From Aureitalea sp. L0-47 (GTDB lineage: Bacteria > Bacteroidota > Bacteroidia > Flavobacteriales > Flavobacteriaceae), in assembly GCF_026126405.1 (NCBI RefSeq), contig NZ_JAFMTQ010000003.1, positions 182,101 to 246,100 on the forward strand: a stretch of 64,000 bases of DNA, given 5' to 3'. Positions 44,694 through 52,781 of the stretch are shown here, in pieces; within the stretch, counting starts at the first letter, position 1; each line of letters starts with the position of its first letter. The translations under genes and the position numbers were made by a program. The notes below the pieces were generated by a model. The model saw only the letters and a program-made list of their open reading frames with translations. It was not told where the DNA came from and did not search any database.

Positions 44694-45698
44694 TTATTTC
44701 TTACGAATTACCTCCTCGAGTATTTCCTTAAAGAAAGGTTCCTGCTCGTTTAAGAGAACCGTCTTTATGGACAGGTAGTACAAAGCATATTTGTGAAGCA
44801 GAGGCTGAAGTCTTACGTAATCTTTTTCCGTAGTAAGTATGATCTCATCTTCGGCCATTCGGTTTATTTCTGAAGTGGTAAAGTTGTGGTGGTCGGGGTA
44901 TTTGTCATGGGAAAACTTAAATTCTCTACGCTCTAAATATTCCACCAGTGGTTTGGGATTGGCAATCCCTGTTACCAGGCTAAAACTTTTATCGGCCAGA
45001 TATTCCAAAGGCAAGGTCTCTGTCTTTCCGAAAATGAATTTGTCGTAACTCACTTTCGAGAAATATATTCGCTGATGAGGCAGTAGCTTCATTCTAAACT
45101 GTATCTCCTGCTGTTTGGCGTATGCCAGTCCTTCGGGGCATTTAGTCACAACGATCATATCGGCCCTTCGTGCACCGGCTACCGGCTCCCGCAGCCTTCC
45201 CATGGGTAGTAAATAGTCATCTATAAAGAGATCATGGTACTGGGTGAGTAATATATTGAAGCGTGGCTTGACTTTTCTATGCTGAAATCCATCGTCCAGG
45301 AGAATAACTTCGGCTTTAGCTCGCAGCGTTTCAATACCAGTGCGTCGATCGGCGCAAACGGCAACGGTTATTTCAGGATAATTTTTTTTTAGCTGAAGCG
45401 GTTCGTCACCTACCTCCCTTACTGAATGGTCTTCCCTTACTTCCAAATAGCCTTTGGTCTTTCTCTTATATCCCCTGCTTAAAACCGCGACCCGGTAATC
45501 ATCTTTAAGCAAATCAACTATAAAGGCGATCATGGGTGATTTACCAGTTCCTCCTACGGAAAGATTCCCAACACAGATCACTGGAATATCGTAGGATCTG
45601 CTTTCCAGCCATCCTTTGTCGTAAAGCAGATTCCTCAAATAGGTAATCAATCCATAAAGGATAGCCAATGGCAAACCCGATAAGCGAAGAAACTTCAT
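44694..45698 (-). CDS. lpxK: Tetraacyldisaccharide 4'-kinase
   Basis: Phosphorylates the lipid A precursor at the 4' position at the inner membrane. The 334-residue product has an N-terminal hydrophobic segment, VPVICVGNLSVGGTGKSPM (P loop), VLSRGYKRKTKG, LLDDGFQHRKV and TTEKDYVRL. Its presence indicates an LPS outer membrane. It converges on the hybrid kinase with a 2-base gap and diverges from the Nif3-like gene. Confidence 0.94.
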   Translation of the reverse strand: MKFLRLSGLPLAILYGLITYLRNLLYDKGWLESRSYDIPVICVGNLSVGGTGKSPMIAFIVDLLKDDYRVAVLSRGYKRKTKGYLEVREDHSVREVGDEPLQLKKNYPEITVAVCADRRTGIETLRAKAEVILLDDGFQHRKVKPRFNILLTQYHDLFIDDYLLPMGRLREPVAGARRADMIVVTKCPEGLAYAKQQEIQFRMKLLPHQRIYFSKVSYDKFIFGKTETLPLEYLADKSFSLVTGIANPKPLVEYLERREFKFSHDKYPDHHNFTTSEINRMAEDEIILTTEKDYVRLQPLLHKYALYYLSIKTVLLNEQEPFFKEILEEVIRKK

Positions 45699-45743
45699 AA
45701 AACGAAAGTATACTTTTTTATCTTTACGGTAAAATGGAACTAT

Positions 45744-46859
45744 ATGAAGGTTAGTGATGTAATGAGAGCAATGGACGAGATCGCCCCGCTATCGTATTCG
45801 GAGGATTTTGACAACACAGGACTACTGGTGGGTGATGCCAATGCTAATGTCACCGGCATCCTTGTTACCCTGGATACGCTGGAAACGGTGGTTGACGAGG
45901 CGATTTCAAAAGACTGTAACCTCATTGTTAGCTTCCATCCTATCATCTTTTCAGGACTTAAAAAGATCACCGGAAAGAGTTATGTGGAGCGTGTGGTGCA
46001 GAAGGCCATAAAGAATGACATCGCTATATTCTCAATTCACACAGCACTGGACAATGACTGGAACGGTGTAAACGCCATGATCTGCGAGAAATTAGGACTG
46101 GAGAAAAATTCCATATTACTACCAAAAAAAGGTACGATACAGAAACTGGTGACCTATGTTCCGAAACAGGAGGCAGATGCACTCCGATCTGCTCTGTTTG
46201 AAGCTGGCGCAGGTGATATTGGTAATTACAGCAACTGTAGTTTTAATACTGAAGGCAAAGGGAGTTTTAACCCCAATGAAGATGCCAACCCTACACTGGG
46301 CAAGAAAGGAGATACCCATTTTGAAGAAGAAACTCGTATTGAGGTGACCTTTCAGAAACACAAAAGATCAGGAATTTTAAAGGCGTTGTTCGAGAATCAC
46401 TCCTACGAAGAAGTGGCTTATGAAGTGACAACCCTGGATAACACCAATCAACATATTGGAATGGGAATGGTGGGGAGATTGAAGTCTCCTATGACTGAGG
46501 TGGATTTTTTAAAATTTCTGAAAGAGAATATGAATACAGAGTGCATCCGTCATTCGAAATTACTTGGCAAATCCATCGAAAAAGTGGCTGTTCTTGGCGG
46601 TAGCGGCAGTTTCGCGATCGATGCAGCCATAGCAGCCGGTGCAGATATCTTTGTAACGTCAGACATGAAATACCACGACTTTTTCAAGTCGGAGAACCGT
46701 ATACTACTGGCCGATATCGGGCATTATGAAAGTGAGCAATTCACAAAAGAACTGATAGTTAGGGCGCTCTCGAAAAAAATCACTAATTTTGCCCCTGCCT
46801 TGCCGGAAAGCAGGCTTATACTATCAGAAATAAACAGCAATCCTATTACCTATTTTTGA
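45744..46859 (+). CDS. Nif3-like dinuclear metal centre protein
   Basis: A 371-residue NIF3/DUF34-family protein. Metal ligands are seen in VSFHPIIFSG and IFSIHTALDN near the N terminus and in DIGHYESEQ near the C terminus. The middle ~100 residues are the CutA-like inserted domain found in the long forms of this family. Proposed roles range from GTP cyclohydrolase-like to metal chaperone; none is established for this form. It overlaps the next frame and is followed at once by the CT398-like gene, a common pair. Confidence 0.9.
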   Translation: MKVSDVMRAMDEIAPLSYSEDFDNTGLLVGDANANVTGILVTLDTLETVVDEAISKDCNLIVSFHPIIFSGLKKITGKSYVERVVQKAIKNDIAIFSIHTALDNDWNGVNAMICEKLGLEKNSILLPKKGTIQKLVTYVPKQEADALRSALFEAGAGDIGNYSNCSFNTEGKGSFNPNEDANPTLGKKGDTHFEEETRIEVTFQKHKRSGILKALFENHSYEEVAYEVTTLDNTNQHIGMGMVGRLKSPMTEVDFLKFLKENMNTECIRHSKLLGKSIEKVAVLGGSGSFAIDAAIAAGADIFVTSDMKYHDFFKSENRILLADIGHYESEQFTKELIVRALSKKITNFAPALPESRLILSEINSNPITYF

Positions 46860-46861
46860 AT

Positions 46862-47644
46862 ATGGCAAAAAAGACTGAAGTAACAGTAGAAGAAAAGTTA
46901 AGAGCCTTGTTCGACCTGCAACTGATCGACTCTCGTATTGATGAGATTCGAAATGTGCGTGGTGAACTACCCCTGGAAGTTGAAGACCTGGAAGATGAAG
47001 TAGCCGGCATGAATACACGACTGGACAAACTATCGGCAGACCTTGAGCTAATTGAAGGAAATATCAAGGACAAGAAGATCCTTATCGACGAGGCTAAGTC
47101 TCTTATAAAGAAATATACTGCTCAGCAGGATAACGTTCGTAATAACCGTGAATACAACTCCCTGAGCAAAGAGGTTGAATTCCAGGAACTGGAGATCCAA
47201 CTTGCTGAAAAGCACATCAAGGAATTCAAAGCGCAGATCGAACAGAAGAATGTAGTGATAGACGAAACCAAAGAACGTTTGGCCGAGCGCGTAGAACACC
47301 TTAAGCACAAGCAAGGTGAACTGGATGAGATCCTGGCCGAAACTGAAAAAGAGGAGAAATCACTCATCAAGGAATCTACCAAATACGAAAAGAACATTGA
47401 AGAAAGACTGGTAAAGGCCTATAAGCGTATCCGGACAAATGTAAAGAATGGACTGGCCGTGGTACCTGTAGAGCGTGGTGCTTCGGGAGGATCCTTTTTT
47501 ACTATTCCTCCGCAGGTGCAGATGGAGATCGCTTCACGTAAGAAGATCATCACCGATGAGCACAGTGGTCGAATCCTTGTGGATCCGGAACTGGCAGAAC
47601 AGGAACGTGAAAAAATGGAGAAACTCTTCTCTAAAATGAAGTAA
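46862..47644 (+). CDS. CT398/DUF164-type coiled-coil protein with lost zinc cysteines
   Basis: A 260-residue protein. Residues 8-185 form a long antiparallel coiled coil (Lys/Glu-rich, EKLRALFDLQLIDSRIDEIR...). The C terminus keeps the family frame (VKNGLAVVPVERGASGGSFFTIPPQ, then KKIITDEHSGRILVD), but the positions that are Cys in typical zinc-ribbon members (CGGC and CxxC) read Ser/Ala/Asp/Ser, so no C4 zinc site can form. ATG 46862 is preferred to TTG 46856. Coupled to the Nif3-like gene, which is common in bacteria. Function unknown; homologues have been linked to flagellar or secretion systems only in other lineages. Confidence 0.88.
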   Translation: MAKKTEVTVEEKLRALFDLQLIDSRIDEIRNVRGELPLEVEDLEDEVAGMNTRLDKLSADLELIEGNIKDKKILIDEAKSLIKKYTAQQDNVRNNREYNSLSKEVEFQELEIQLAEKHIKEFKAQIEQKNVVIDETKERLAERVEHLKHKQGELDEILAETEKEEKSLIKESTKYEKNIEERLVKAYKRIRTNVKNGLAVVPVERGASGGSFFTIPPQVQMEIASRKKIITDEHSGRILVDPELAEQEREKMEKLFSKMK

Positions 47645-47663
47645 TTTCTATTCAAATTATAAC

Positions 47664-47695
47664 AAAGCCTTCACAAAACGTGAGGGCTTTTTTTT
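47664..47695 (+). terminator. Terminator after the Nif3-like/CT398-like pair
   Basis: AAAGCCTTCAC-AAAAC-GTGAGGGCTTT with one T-G pair, followed by T8 (47688-47695), 19 bases after the stop codon. Confidence 0.9.
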
Positions 47696-47761
47696 ATACT
47701 TTTCCGAAGCAAACTGAAAGGTTTACTCAATATACCGACACAGGTTTAATAATACTCTGTT

Positions 47762-48445
47762 ATGAAAAGAATTGCCATACTAATGCTGTCAACCCTATTG
47801 TTCAGTCTTCAAGGGTCTTGTCAGTCTACCAACGAAAACAATAAAAAAGCTGAAGCCGAAGCACAGGCCGACCAAACACCGGTTCAGGTTCCCATGGAAA
47901 ACGGACTTGCCAGGGCATATTTCGCCAGTGGTTGCTTCTGGTGCGTAGAAGCTGTTTACGAGAGCGTAAAGGGCGTGGAGGAGTCCATCTCCGGATACAG
48001 CGGTGGCCATACGGAAAACCCTACCTACGAGGCTAGTAATACCGGACGAACGGGTCATGCCGAAGCAGTTGAGATCATATATGACCCGAATGTGATATCC
48101 TTCGCGACCCTCGTGGATGTTTATTTCGGCTCACAAAATGTATCCCAGGTAAATGGACAGGGGCCGGACCGTGGTTCCCAGTATCGTTCTATAATCTTCT
48201 ACCAGAATGATGAGCAAAAGAAGATCATTGACGAAAAGGTCAAGGAACAGGAAAAGATCTATGGTGAAGGTAAAGTAGCGGCCCAGGTCCTACCCTTTCA
48301 GAAATTCTGGAAAGGGGAAGAGTATCACCAGGACTACGAAAAACGAAATCCGAACAACCCCTACATCCGGAATGTCTCTATTCCAAGGCTGAAAAAATTT
48401 CAGAAGAAATTCCCGCAATTGTTGAAAGAGGAAGCAAAGCACTAA
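47762..48445 (+). CDS. msrA: Exported peptide-methionine (S)-S-oxide reductase
   Basis: Repairs methionine sulfoxide. The 227-residue product has an N-terminal export signal (MKRIAILMLSTLLFSLQGSCQS, possibly a lipoprotein signal ending at Cys20), a ~30-residue linker, and a complete MsrA domain: ASGCFWCVEAVYESVKGV with catalytic Cys, GYSGGHTENPTYE, GHAEAVEIIYDP and AAQVLPFQKFWKGEEYHQDY. No extra resolving Cys is present near the C terminus. The location is inferred to be periplasm or outer membrane. Monocistronic. Confidence 0.94.
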   Translation: MKRIAILMLSTLLFSLQGSCQSTNENNKKAEAEAQADQTPVQVPMENGLARAYFASGCFWCVEAVYESVKGVEESISGYSGGHTENPTYEASNTGRTGHAEAVEIIYDPNVISFATLVDVYFGSQNVSQVNGQGPDRGSQYRSIIFYQNDEQKKIIDEKVKEQEKIYGEGKVAAQVLPFQKFWKGEEYHQDYEKRNPNNPYIRNVSIPRLKKFQKKFPQLLKEEAKH

Positions 48446-48463
48446 GCACGACAGAAACTTGTT

Positions 48464-48501
48464 AAGAACAAGCAATTCTGGAAACATATTTGTATCTTAG
48501 A
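48464..48501 (+). repeat. Duplicated promoter/leader element, copy 1
   Basis: A 38-base stretch (AAGAACAAGCAATTCTGG... TTTGTATCTTAGA) ahead of the first leucine-rich lipoprotein gene is repeated nearly exactly at 49734-49771. TATCTTAG near its end resembles TAnnTTTG with one change and may be the -7 box. Confidence 0.7.
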
Positions 48502-48518
48502 AAGAAAATTCCTGTCCT

Positions 48519-49730
48519 ATGAGAAATATATTGCTCGCATTACTTACCCTTGTATTTCTAGGTTGTGCTTCCGATGATTCTAGCAATGGTAATTCCTCTG
48601 GGGTTGCATCATTAGTTGTTGATGTGGGACAGTTTGAATTAGACGGTGTAACAATCAATTGGACGGTGTCTGGAGGAGCTGGAGATGTACTCTACAGAAT
48701 TGTACTGAACGACGTAGTCCTTGAAGAAGCTTACTCTGGAACCACTTATACCTTTGAATCTCCTGAAAACCAGAAAGTACATTTAGGAGTAATTTATGCG
48801 ATCTCAGAAAACGGGGATGACACCTTTGCTGAATTTAGATTCAATACCCACGATAGTAAGATCTGGTATGGCGATTTGAATATCCAGGGGCAATATCTAT
48901 TGGACAATATTAATCCGAATCTAGAAGTCGTTACAGGACGACTGAGCATCTATGAAAGTGCCGAGGATTTATCGAATTTGTCTTCTTTAGAAGGAATTAA
49001 AGAACTTAGGATAAGTTCTGATATTATAAACGATATAAGTGCACTGCAAAATCTAAGTTATTTTTTAACGGATACCGGGGTAGGTGAAATTTACATCAAT
49101 ATGCCAAATCTTACAGATGCAGGTGCACTTTCAAATATTTCTTCTAAAGTAAGCATCTTAACATTGATCAATGCGAATTCACTCCAAGATCTCACAGGGT
49201 TTGGAGTAGCGGATGGGGGAATGTTGAAAATGAGGTATTCCGATATCAGTTCATTCAGTGGATTCTCGAATGCAACTCGGGTAAGGAATTTATCGCTCTA
49301 CGGCTTGCCAAATCTAACTTCATTAGACGGACTGAATCTGTTTGATGAGATGGGATTGGTCAAATTACATGTCATGAACAATCTCAGTAGTCTGGACGGT
49401 TTGAATCAAGTGACCAATATTGGTGAGTTTTGGATACTTAACTTACCTTCTATTGTTGATCTTCAAGGGCTGGATAACCTGGCGGTGATTGGCGATGCCT
49501 TCCGAATTGAATATTGTGATCAGCTGGAATCATTGGATGGCGCCACCCTAATGTCCTCAACAGATTCGAATCCATTTATAGGCATATATAGCAATCAGAG
49601 TCTTACCGACTTTTGTGGATTGTCTAATTTATTGATCAATCTGGATGGTGCTGCAGATCTGTGGATTTCTAACAATGCATATAATCCTAGTTATTCCATG
49701 ATCGTATCGCCAACGGAGTGTCGCCAATAG
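48519..49730 (+). CDS. Leucine-rich/receptor-L-domain-like lipoprotein, copy 1
   Basis: A 403-residue lipoprotein (lipobox FLG-C, Cys16, then ASDD). Residues about 30-110 form a fibronectin-III-like domain (LDGVTINWTVSGGAGDVLYRIVLNDVVL...). Residues about 120-400 are irregular leucine-rich repeats of the receptor-L-domain kind (LSSLEGIKELRIS, LTSLDGLNLFDEM, LSSLDGLNQVTNI, IVDLQGLDNLAVI, LESLDGATLMSS). The C-terminal cap DFCGLSNLLINL...NNAYNPS...SPTECRQ has two Cys. It is probably surface-exposed and binds protein or glycan; ligand unknown. Paralogue of the next gene. Confidence 0.85.
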   Translation: MRNILLALLTLVFLGCASDDSSNGNSSGVASLVVDVGQFELDGVTINWTVSGGAGDVLYRIVLNDVVLEEAYSGTTYTFESPENQKVHLGVIYAISENGDDTFAEFRFNTHDSKIWYGDLNIQGQYLLDNINPNLEVVTGRLSIYESAEDLSNLSSLEGIKELRISSDIINDISALQNLSYFLTDTGVGEIYINMPNLTDAGALSNISSKVSILTLINANSLQDLTGFGVADGGMLKMRYSDISSFSGFSNATRVRNLSLYGLPNLTSLDGLNLFDEMGLVKLHVMNNLSSLDGLNQVTNIGEFWILNLPSIVDLQGLDNLAVIGDAFRIEYCDQLESLDGATLMSSTDSNPFIGIYSNQSLTDFCGLSNLLINLDGAADLWISNNAYNPSYSMIVSPTECRQ

Positions 49731-49733
49731 GCT

Positions 49734-49771
49734 GAGAACAAGCAACTCTGGGAACATTTTTGTATCTTAGA
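49734..49771 (+). repeat. Duplicated promoter/leader element, copy 2
   Basis: Matches 48464-48501 with only a few substitutions (GAGAACAAGCAACTCTGG... TTTGTATCTTAGA). It shows that the gene duplication included the 5' regulatory region. Confidence 0.7.
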
Positions 49772-49787
49772 GATACAGACCTACCCA

Positions 49788-51131
49788 ATGAAAAAATTAC
49801 TGCTTGTTCTACTAACTCTTACCTTTTTGGGCTGTTCTTCAGATGATTCCGAAACTAATGGAAATGGCAGTTCAGCCAATGTAATGACCATCACCCTAAA
49901 ACGGTTGAACTACGACCGTGCCACGATAGAATGGACCCGACCCAGTAATGCATCAGCTGGTACCGTTCTGTATGAGATTGTCCTTAATAACCAGGTAATA
50001 AGGGAGAATTTTCAGAATACAGAATATGAGTTTTTCGGTTTACAACCAGAGACAAACTATAATGTAATAGTTTCCGCTCTCGATACAGAAGGGAAAGAGA
50101 CTTTTGACCAGATATCATTCACCACATTAGAGGACAATCGTCCGCCTCCAATTACATATAATGGAAATCTAAATCTAAACACTCAGGCACAGGTTGATAA
50201 TTTCAGTTTTAAAAATATCACCGGCTTCCTGTCGATCCGCGGTGTAGGGATTACAGATTTATCCCCTCTTTCAACCTTGGAACATGTTTCGGCAGGCATT
50301 CGGATAAGTGAGACCTCGCTTCAAAATCTAAACGGACTCGAAAACCTGGACAGCTATGATGTCGGCAATCCATGGGGAGGGTCTCTATATCTTGGGCAAA
50401 ATAACCAACTTATTGATATTAGTGGTATGAATACCTATTTGAGTATAGGAAGGAAGCTTGAACTTGACCGAAATCCATTATTATCGAATATTACGGGAGT
50501 TACTCTTAACTCTAACTGGGAGCGGATTGTGCTTAGGGAAAGCCAGGTGACCAACCTAGACTTTCTTTCTGATGTTACTAGTATCACCGAGGAACTTTGG
50601 TTTTATGACCTGCAGGATCTTACCGATGCCAGTGGACTTTCTAACATGATTTTTTCCGGAGAAAATTATCAGCTTCAACAGATACCGCAGCTAGGCAATC
50701 TGGTTGGTGATTTTGAATCCGTTTTACCTGAATCAAGGATAGTTCTTATGGATATGCCACTATTGAACAATATTGATTTCCTCTCAAATATTACCGAATT
50801 ACGGAAAATAAGACTTGACGGTTTATCCTCTTTAAATGATTTGTCCGGGGTGAACAACCTCCAAAAGTTGTTGGACCTTCATCTAAACGCATTACCCATT
50901 TCGAATTTAGACGATTTTAGTACGCTAACCGATTCGCCAAATAATTGGCACATTTCGTTTTATGTGACCAACAATCCCAATTTGACTGATTTTTGCGGGG
51001 TTAGAATCTTTATGGCCAATACCGAAATACGAGATGATCCCTGGGGTGGAACTCCTTTATACTCTGTGTACAACAATGCGTACAACCCATTAGAATCCCA
51101 GATAGAATCTCCAACTGAATGTAGTCAATAA
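49788..51131 (+). CDS. Leucine-rich/receptor-L-domain-like lipoprotein, copy 2
   Basis: A 447-residue paralogue of the preceding gene. The lipobox FLG-C is followed by SSDD, then a fibronectin-III-like domain (NYDRATIEWTRPSNASAG, ETNYNVIVSALDTEGKETF) and irregular leucine-rich repeats (LQNLNGLENLDSY, VTNLDFLSDVTSI, LTDASGLSNMIF, LNDLSGVNNLQKL). The same C-terminal cap DFCGV...YNNAYNPLES...SPTECSQ closes the protein. The two copies are clearly diverged in the repeat region, so the duplication is not recent. Confidence 0.85.
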   Translation: MKKLLLVLLTLTFLGCSSDDSETNGNGSSANVMTITLKRLNYDRATIEWTRPSNASAGTVLYEIVLNNQVIRENFQNTEYEFFGLQPETNYNVIVSALDTEGKETFDQISFTTLEDNRPPPITYNGNLNLNTQAQVDNFSFKNITGFLSIRGVGITDLSPLSTLEHVSAGIRISETSLQNLNGLENLDSYDVGNPWGGSLYLGQNNQLIDISGMNTYLSIGRKLELDRNPLLSNITGVTLNSNWERIVLRESQVTNLDFLSDVTSITEELWFYDLQDLTDASGLSNMIFSGENYQLQQIPQLGNLVGDFESVLPESRIVLMDMPLLNNIDFLSNITELRKIRLDGLSSLNDLSGVNNLQKLLDLHLNALPISNLDDFSTLTDSPNNWHISFYVTNNPNLTDFCGVRIFMANTEIRDDPWGGTPLYSVYNNAYNPLESQIESPTECSQ

Positions 51132-51135
51132 AACA

Positions 51136-51933
51136 TTATTTAATAGCCTTTATCTCAAATACCAAAGGATGCAATCGATCCTTTAAAGCGAACATTCCAT
51201 TTTCGGTCTCTTTAAGATCCGGGAAGATATCGTAAGGTGACTCTTCATACTCTTTTAGCATTTCAATGGACAGACCTGCTTCCATCAACGCGGTAACAAC
51301 CTCCCCTATCCCATGGTTCCAGCCGTATTCTTTACTTATTATTTCTGAATTTCCCTCATCGGCGTAGGTACCTTCATACTCCTCATAGATCGCTTCCTCT
51401 TGCTGATAGCCGTAGATCATTTTAGGAGGATCCTGCTGGTAATCGAACATCCAGGCGATAGGATGAAACTCCACCAGGTAGAAAATACCACCTGGACTAA
51501 GACGTTCAGAGATCATATTTGCCCAGGGCTTCAAATCGGGCAACCAACCGATCACCCCGTAACTTGTGAAAATAATATCGAAAGTTTCAGAAATATGTAG
51601 CGAGACATCCAGGACATTACAGCAGACGAATTCAGCATCCAAACCCAGTTCGTCATTCAACGACCTGGCCAACTTGATCCCTTCATCCGAAATATCAACC
51701 CCGGTGCACTTCGCCCCTCTCCTGGCCCAGCTTAGCGTGTCCTGCCCAAAATGACACTGCAAATGCAACAGGCTCTTTCCCGAAACATCCCCCAAGGCCT
51801 CAATTTCATAGGTTTTTAGAGTCTCTGCTCCCTTTTTGAAGCCTTCCATGTCGTAGAATTCGCTGGCAGCATGCACAGCTACTTTATTATTCCAGGTTTC
51901 ACGATTGGTATTGAATTCCTTCTGAAAATCCAT
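51136..51933 (-). CDS. Class I SAM-dependent methyltransferase
   Basis: A 265-residue methyltransferase. The SAM-binding motif is KSLLHLQCHFGQDTLSWARRGAKCTGVDIS; motif II and III follow in FDIIFTSYGVIGWLPDLKPWANMISERLSPGGIFYLVEFHP. From memory, the LHLQCHFGQDTLSWARRGA form is typical of a widely distributed small-molecule methyltransferase subfamily. Substrate unknown. Monocistronic; its 3' end lies 4 bases from the preceding convergent gene. Confidence 0.88.
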   Translation of the reverse strand: MDFQKEFNTNRETWNNKVAVHAASEFYDMEGFKKGAETLKTYEIEALGDVSGKSLLHLQCHFGQDTLSWARRGAKCTGVDISDEGIKLARSLNDELGLDAEFVCCNVLDVSLHISETFDIIFTSYGVIGWLPDLKPWANMISERLSPGGIFYLVEFHPIAWMFDYQQDPPKMIYGYQQEEAIYEEYEGTYADEGNSEIISKEYGWNHGIGEVVTALMEAGLSIEMLKEYEESPYDIFPDLKETENGMFALKDRLHPLVFEIKAIK

Positions 51934-52027
51934 CGTTCAATAATTTGGATAAAAGTAGGAAAGTCTGACAAACACATTTTTGTTTAACATTAACATCTTT
52001 TTGCTCAACATAATTTATTTTTACCGT

Positions 52028-52642
52028 ATGATACACATCGACCACCAGGAAATACTAAACATGGAAAAGATCCCTCGGCTAAACCTCATCAATAGCTGCA
52101 CGGGATATAAGTCGGCAAACCTTATCGGTTCTATTTCTGCTGATGGAGTTACCAATGTGGCGGTTTTCAGCAGCGTTACCCACCTGGGCAGCAATCCCCC
52201 TTTACTTGGCTTTGTATTGAGGCCCACAACGGTTCCCAGGAATACCTTTAAAAATCTCAAGGAAACCGGTGAGTTTACAGTTAATCACATCCACGCCGGG
52301 ATGATAGCCGATGCACACCATACTTCCGCTAAATATCCAGGGATGGTCTCAGAATTCGACAAGACGAATCTCGAACCTTTGTTCCGTGAAGGGTTTGCGG
52401 CTCCCTATGTGGAGGGCGCCAAGATCCAGATCGGATGTAAATACATAAATGAATACAAAATTGAAGAAAACGGTTGTTTGTTCATTATTGGATCGATCCA
52501 ACATATCTATTTTAGTCCGGAGATTCGGTTGGAAGACGGTTTTCTTGCGTTGGACAAGGCAGATACGGTAACTGTGAATGGTCTGGACGGCTACTCCTTG
52601 CCCAGGTTGATCGATCGTTTTGAATATGCCCGACCCAAGTAA
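52028..52642 (+). CDS. Flavin reductase family (flavoredoxin-like) protein
   Basis: A 204-residue FMN-binding split-barrel protein. Seen: NLINSCTGYKSANLIGSISADGVTNVAVFSSVTHLGSNPPLLGFVLRP, TFKNLKETGEFTVNHI and HHTSAKYP. Members bind FMN and reduce flavins or act as monooxygenase partners. ATG 52028 is chosen over 51980, whose upstream residues have no match; 52061 is a second option. The next gene (DUF2256) starts at the base after its stop, and the two photolyases follow, so it may supply reduced flavin to them; this is an inference. Confidence 0.85.
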   Translation: MIHIDHQEILNMEKIPRLNLINSCTGYKSANLIGSISADGVTNVAVFSSVTHLGSNPPLLGFVLRPTTVPRNTFKNLKETGEFTVNHIHAGMIADAHHTSAKYPGMVSEFDKTNLEPLFREGFAAPYVEGAKIQIGCKYINEYKIEENGCLFIIGSIQHIYFSPEIRLEDGFLALDKADTVTVNGLDGYSLPRLIDRFEYARPK

Positions 52643-52777
52643 ATGGCCCATAAGAAAGTAAACTTACCGGAAAAGATATGTCCTGTCTGTGGCCGTCCTT
52701 TCCAATGGAGAAAAAAATGGGAACGAGACTGGGAAAATGTGGTGTATTGCAGTAAACGCTGCCAAAAAGCAAAATAA
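52643..52777 (+). CDS. DUF2256 small zinc-ribbon protein
   Basis: A 44-residue protein too short for usual ORF thresholds. It contains [20 protein letters not shown] and [12 protein letters not shown]: a CPVC/CSKRC four-cysteine ribbon with WRKKW between, the DUF2256 pattern. The ATG follows the flavin reductase stop with no gap, and the CRY-DASH ATG is 4 bases after its stop. From memory, DUF2256 genes often neighbour cryptochrome/photolyase genes in bacteria. It may bind DNA, RNA or a partner through zinc; its function is not established. Confidence 0.85.
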   Translation: MAHKKVNLPEKICPVCGRPFQWRKKWERDWENVVYCSKRCQKAK

Positions 52778-52781
52778 TAAT

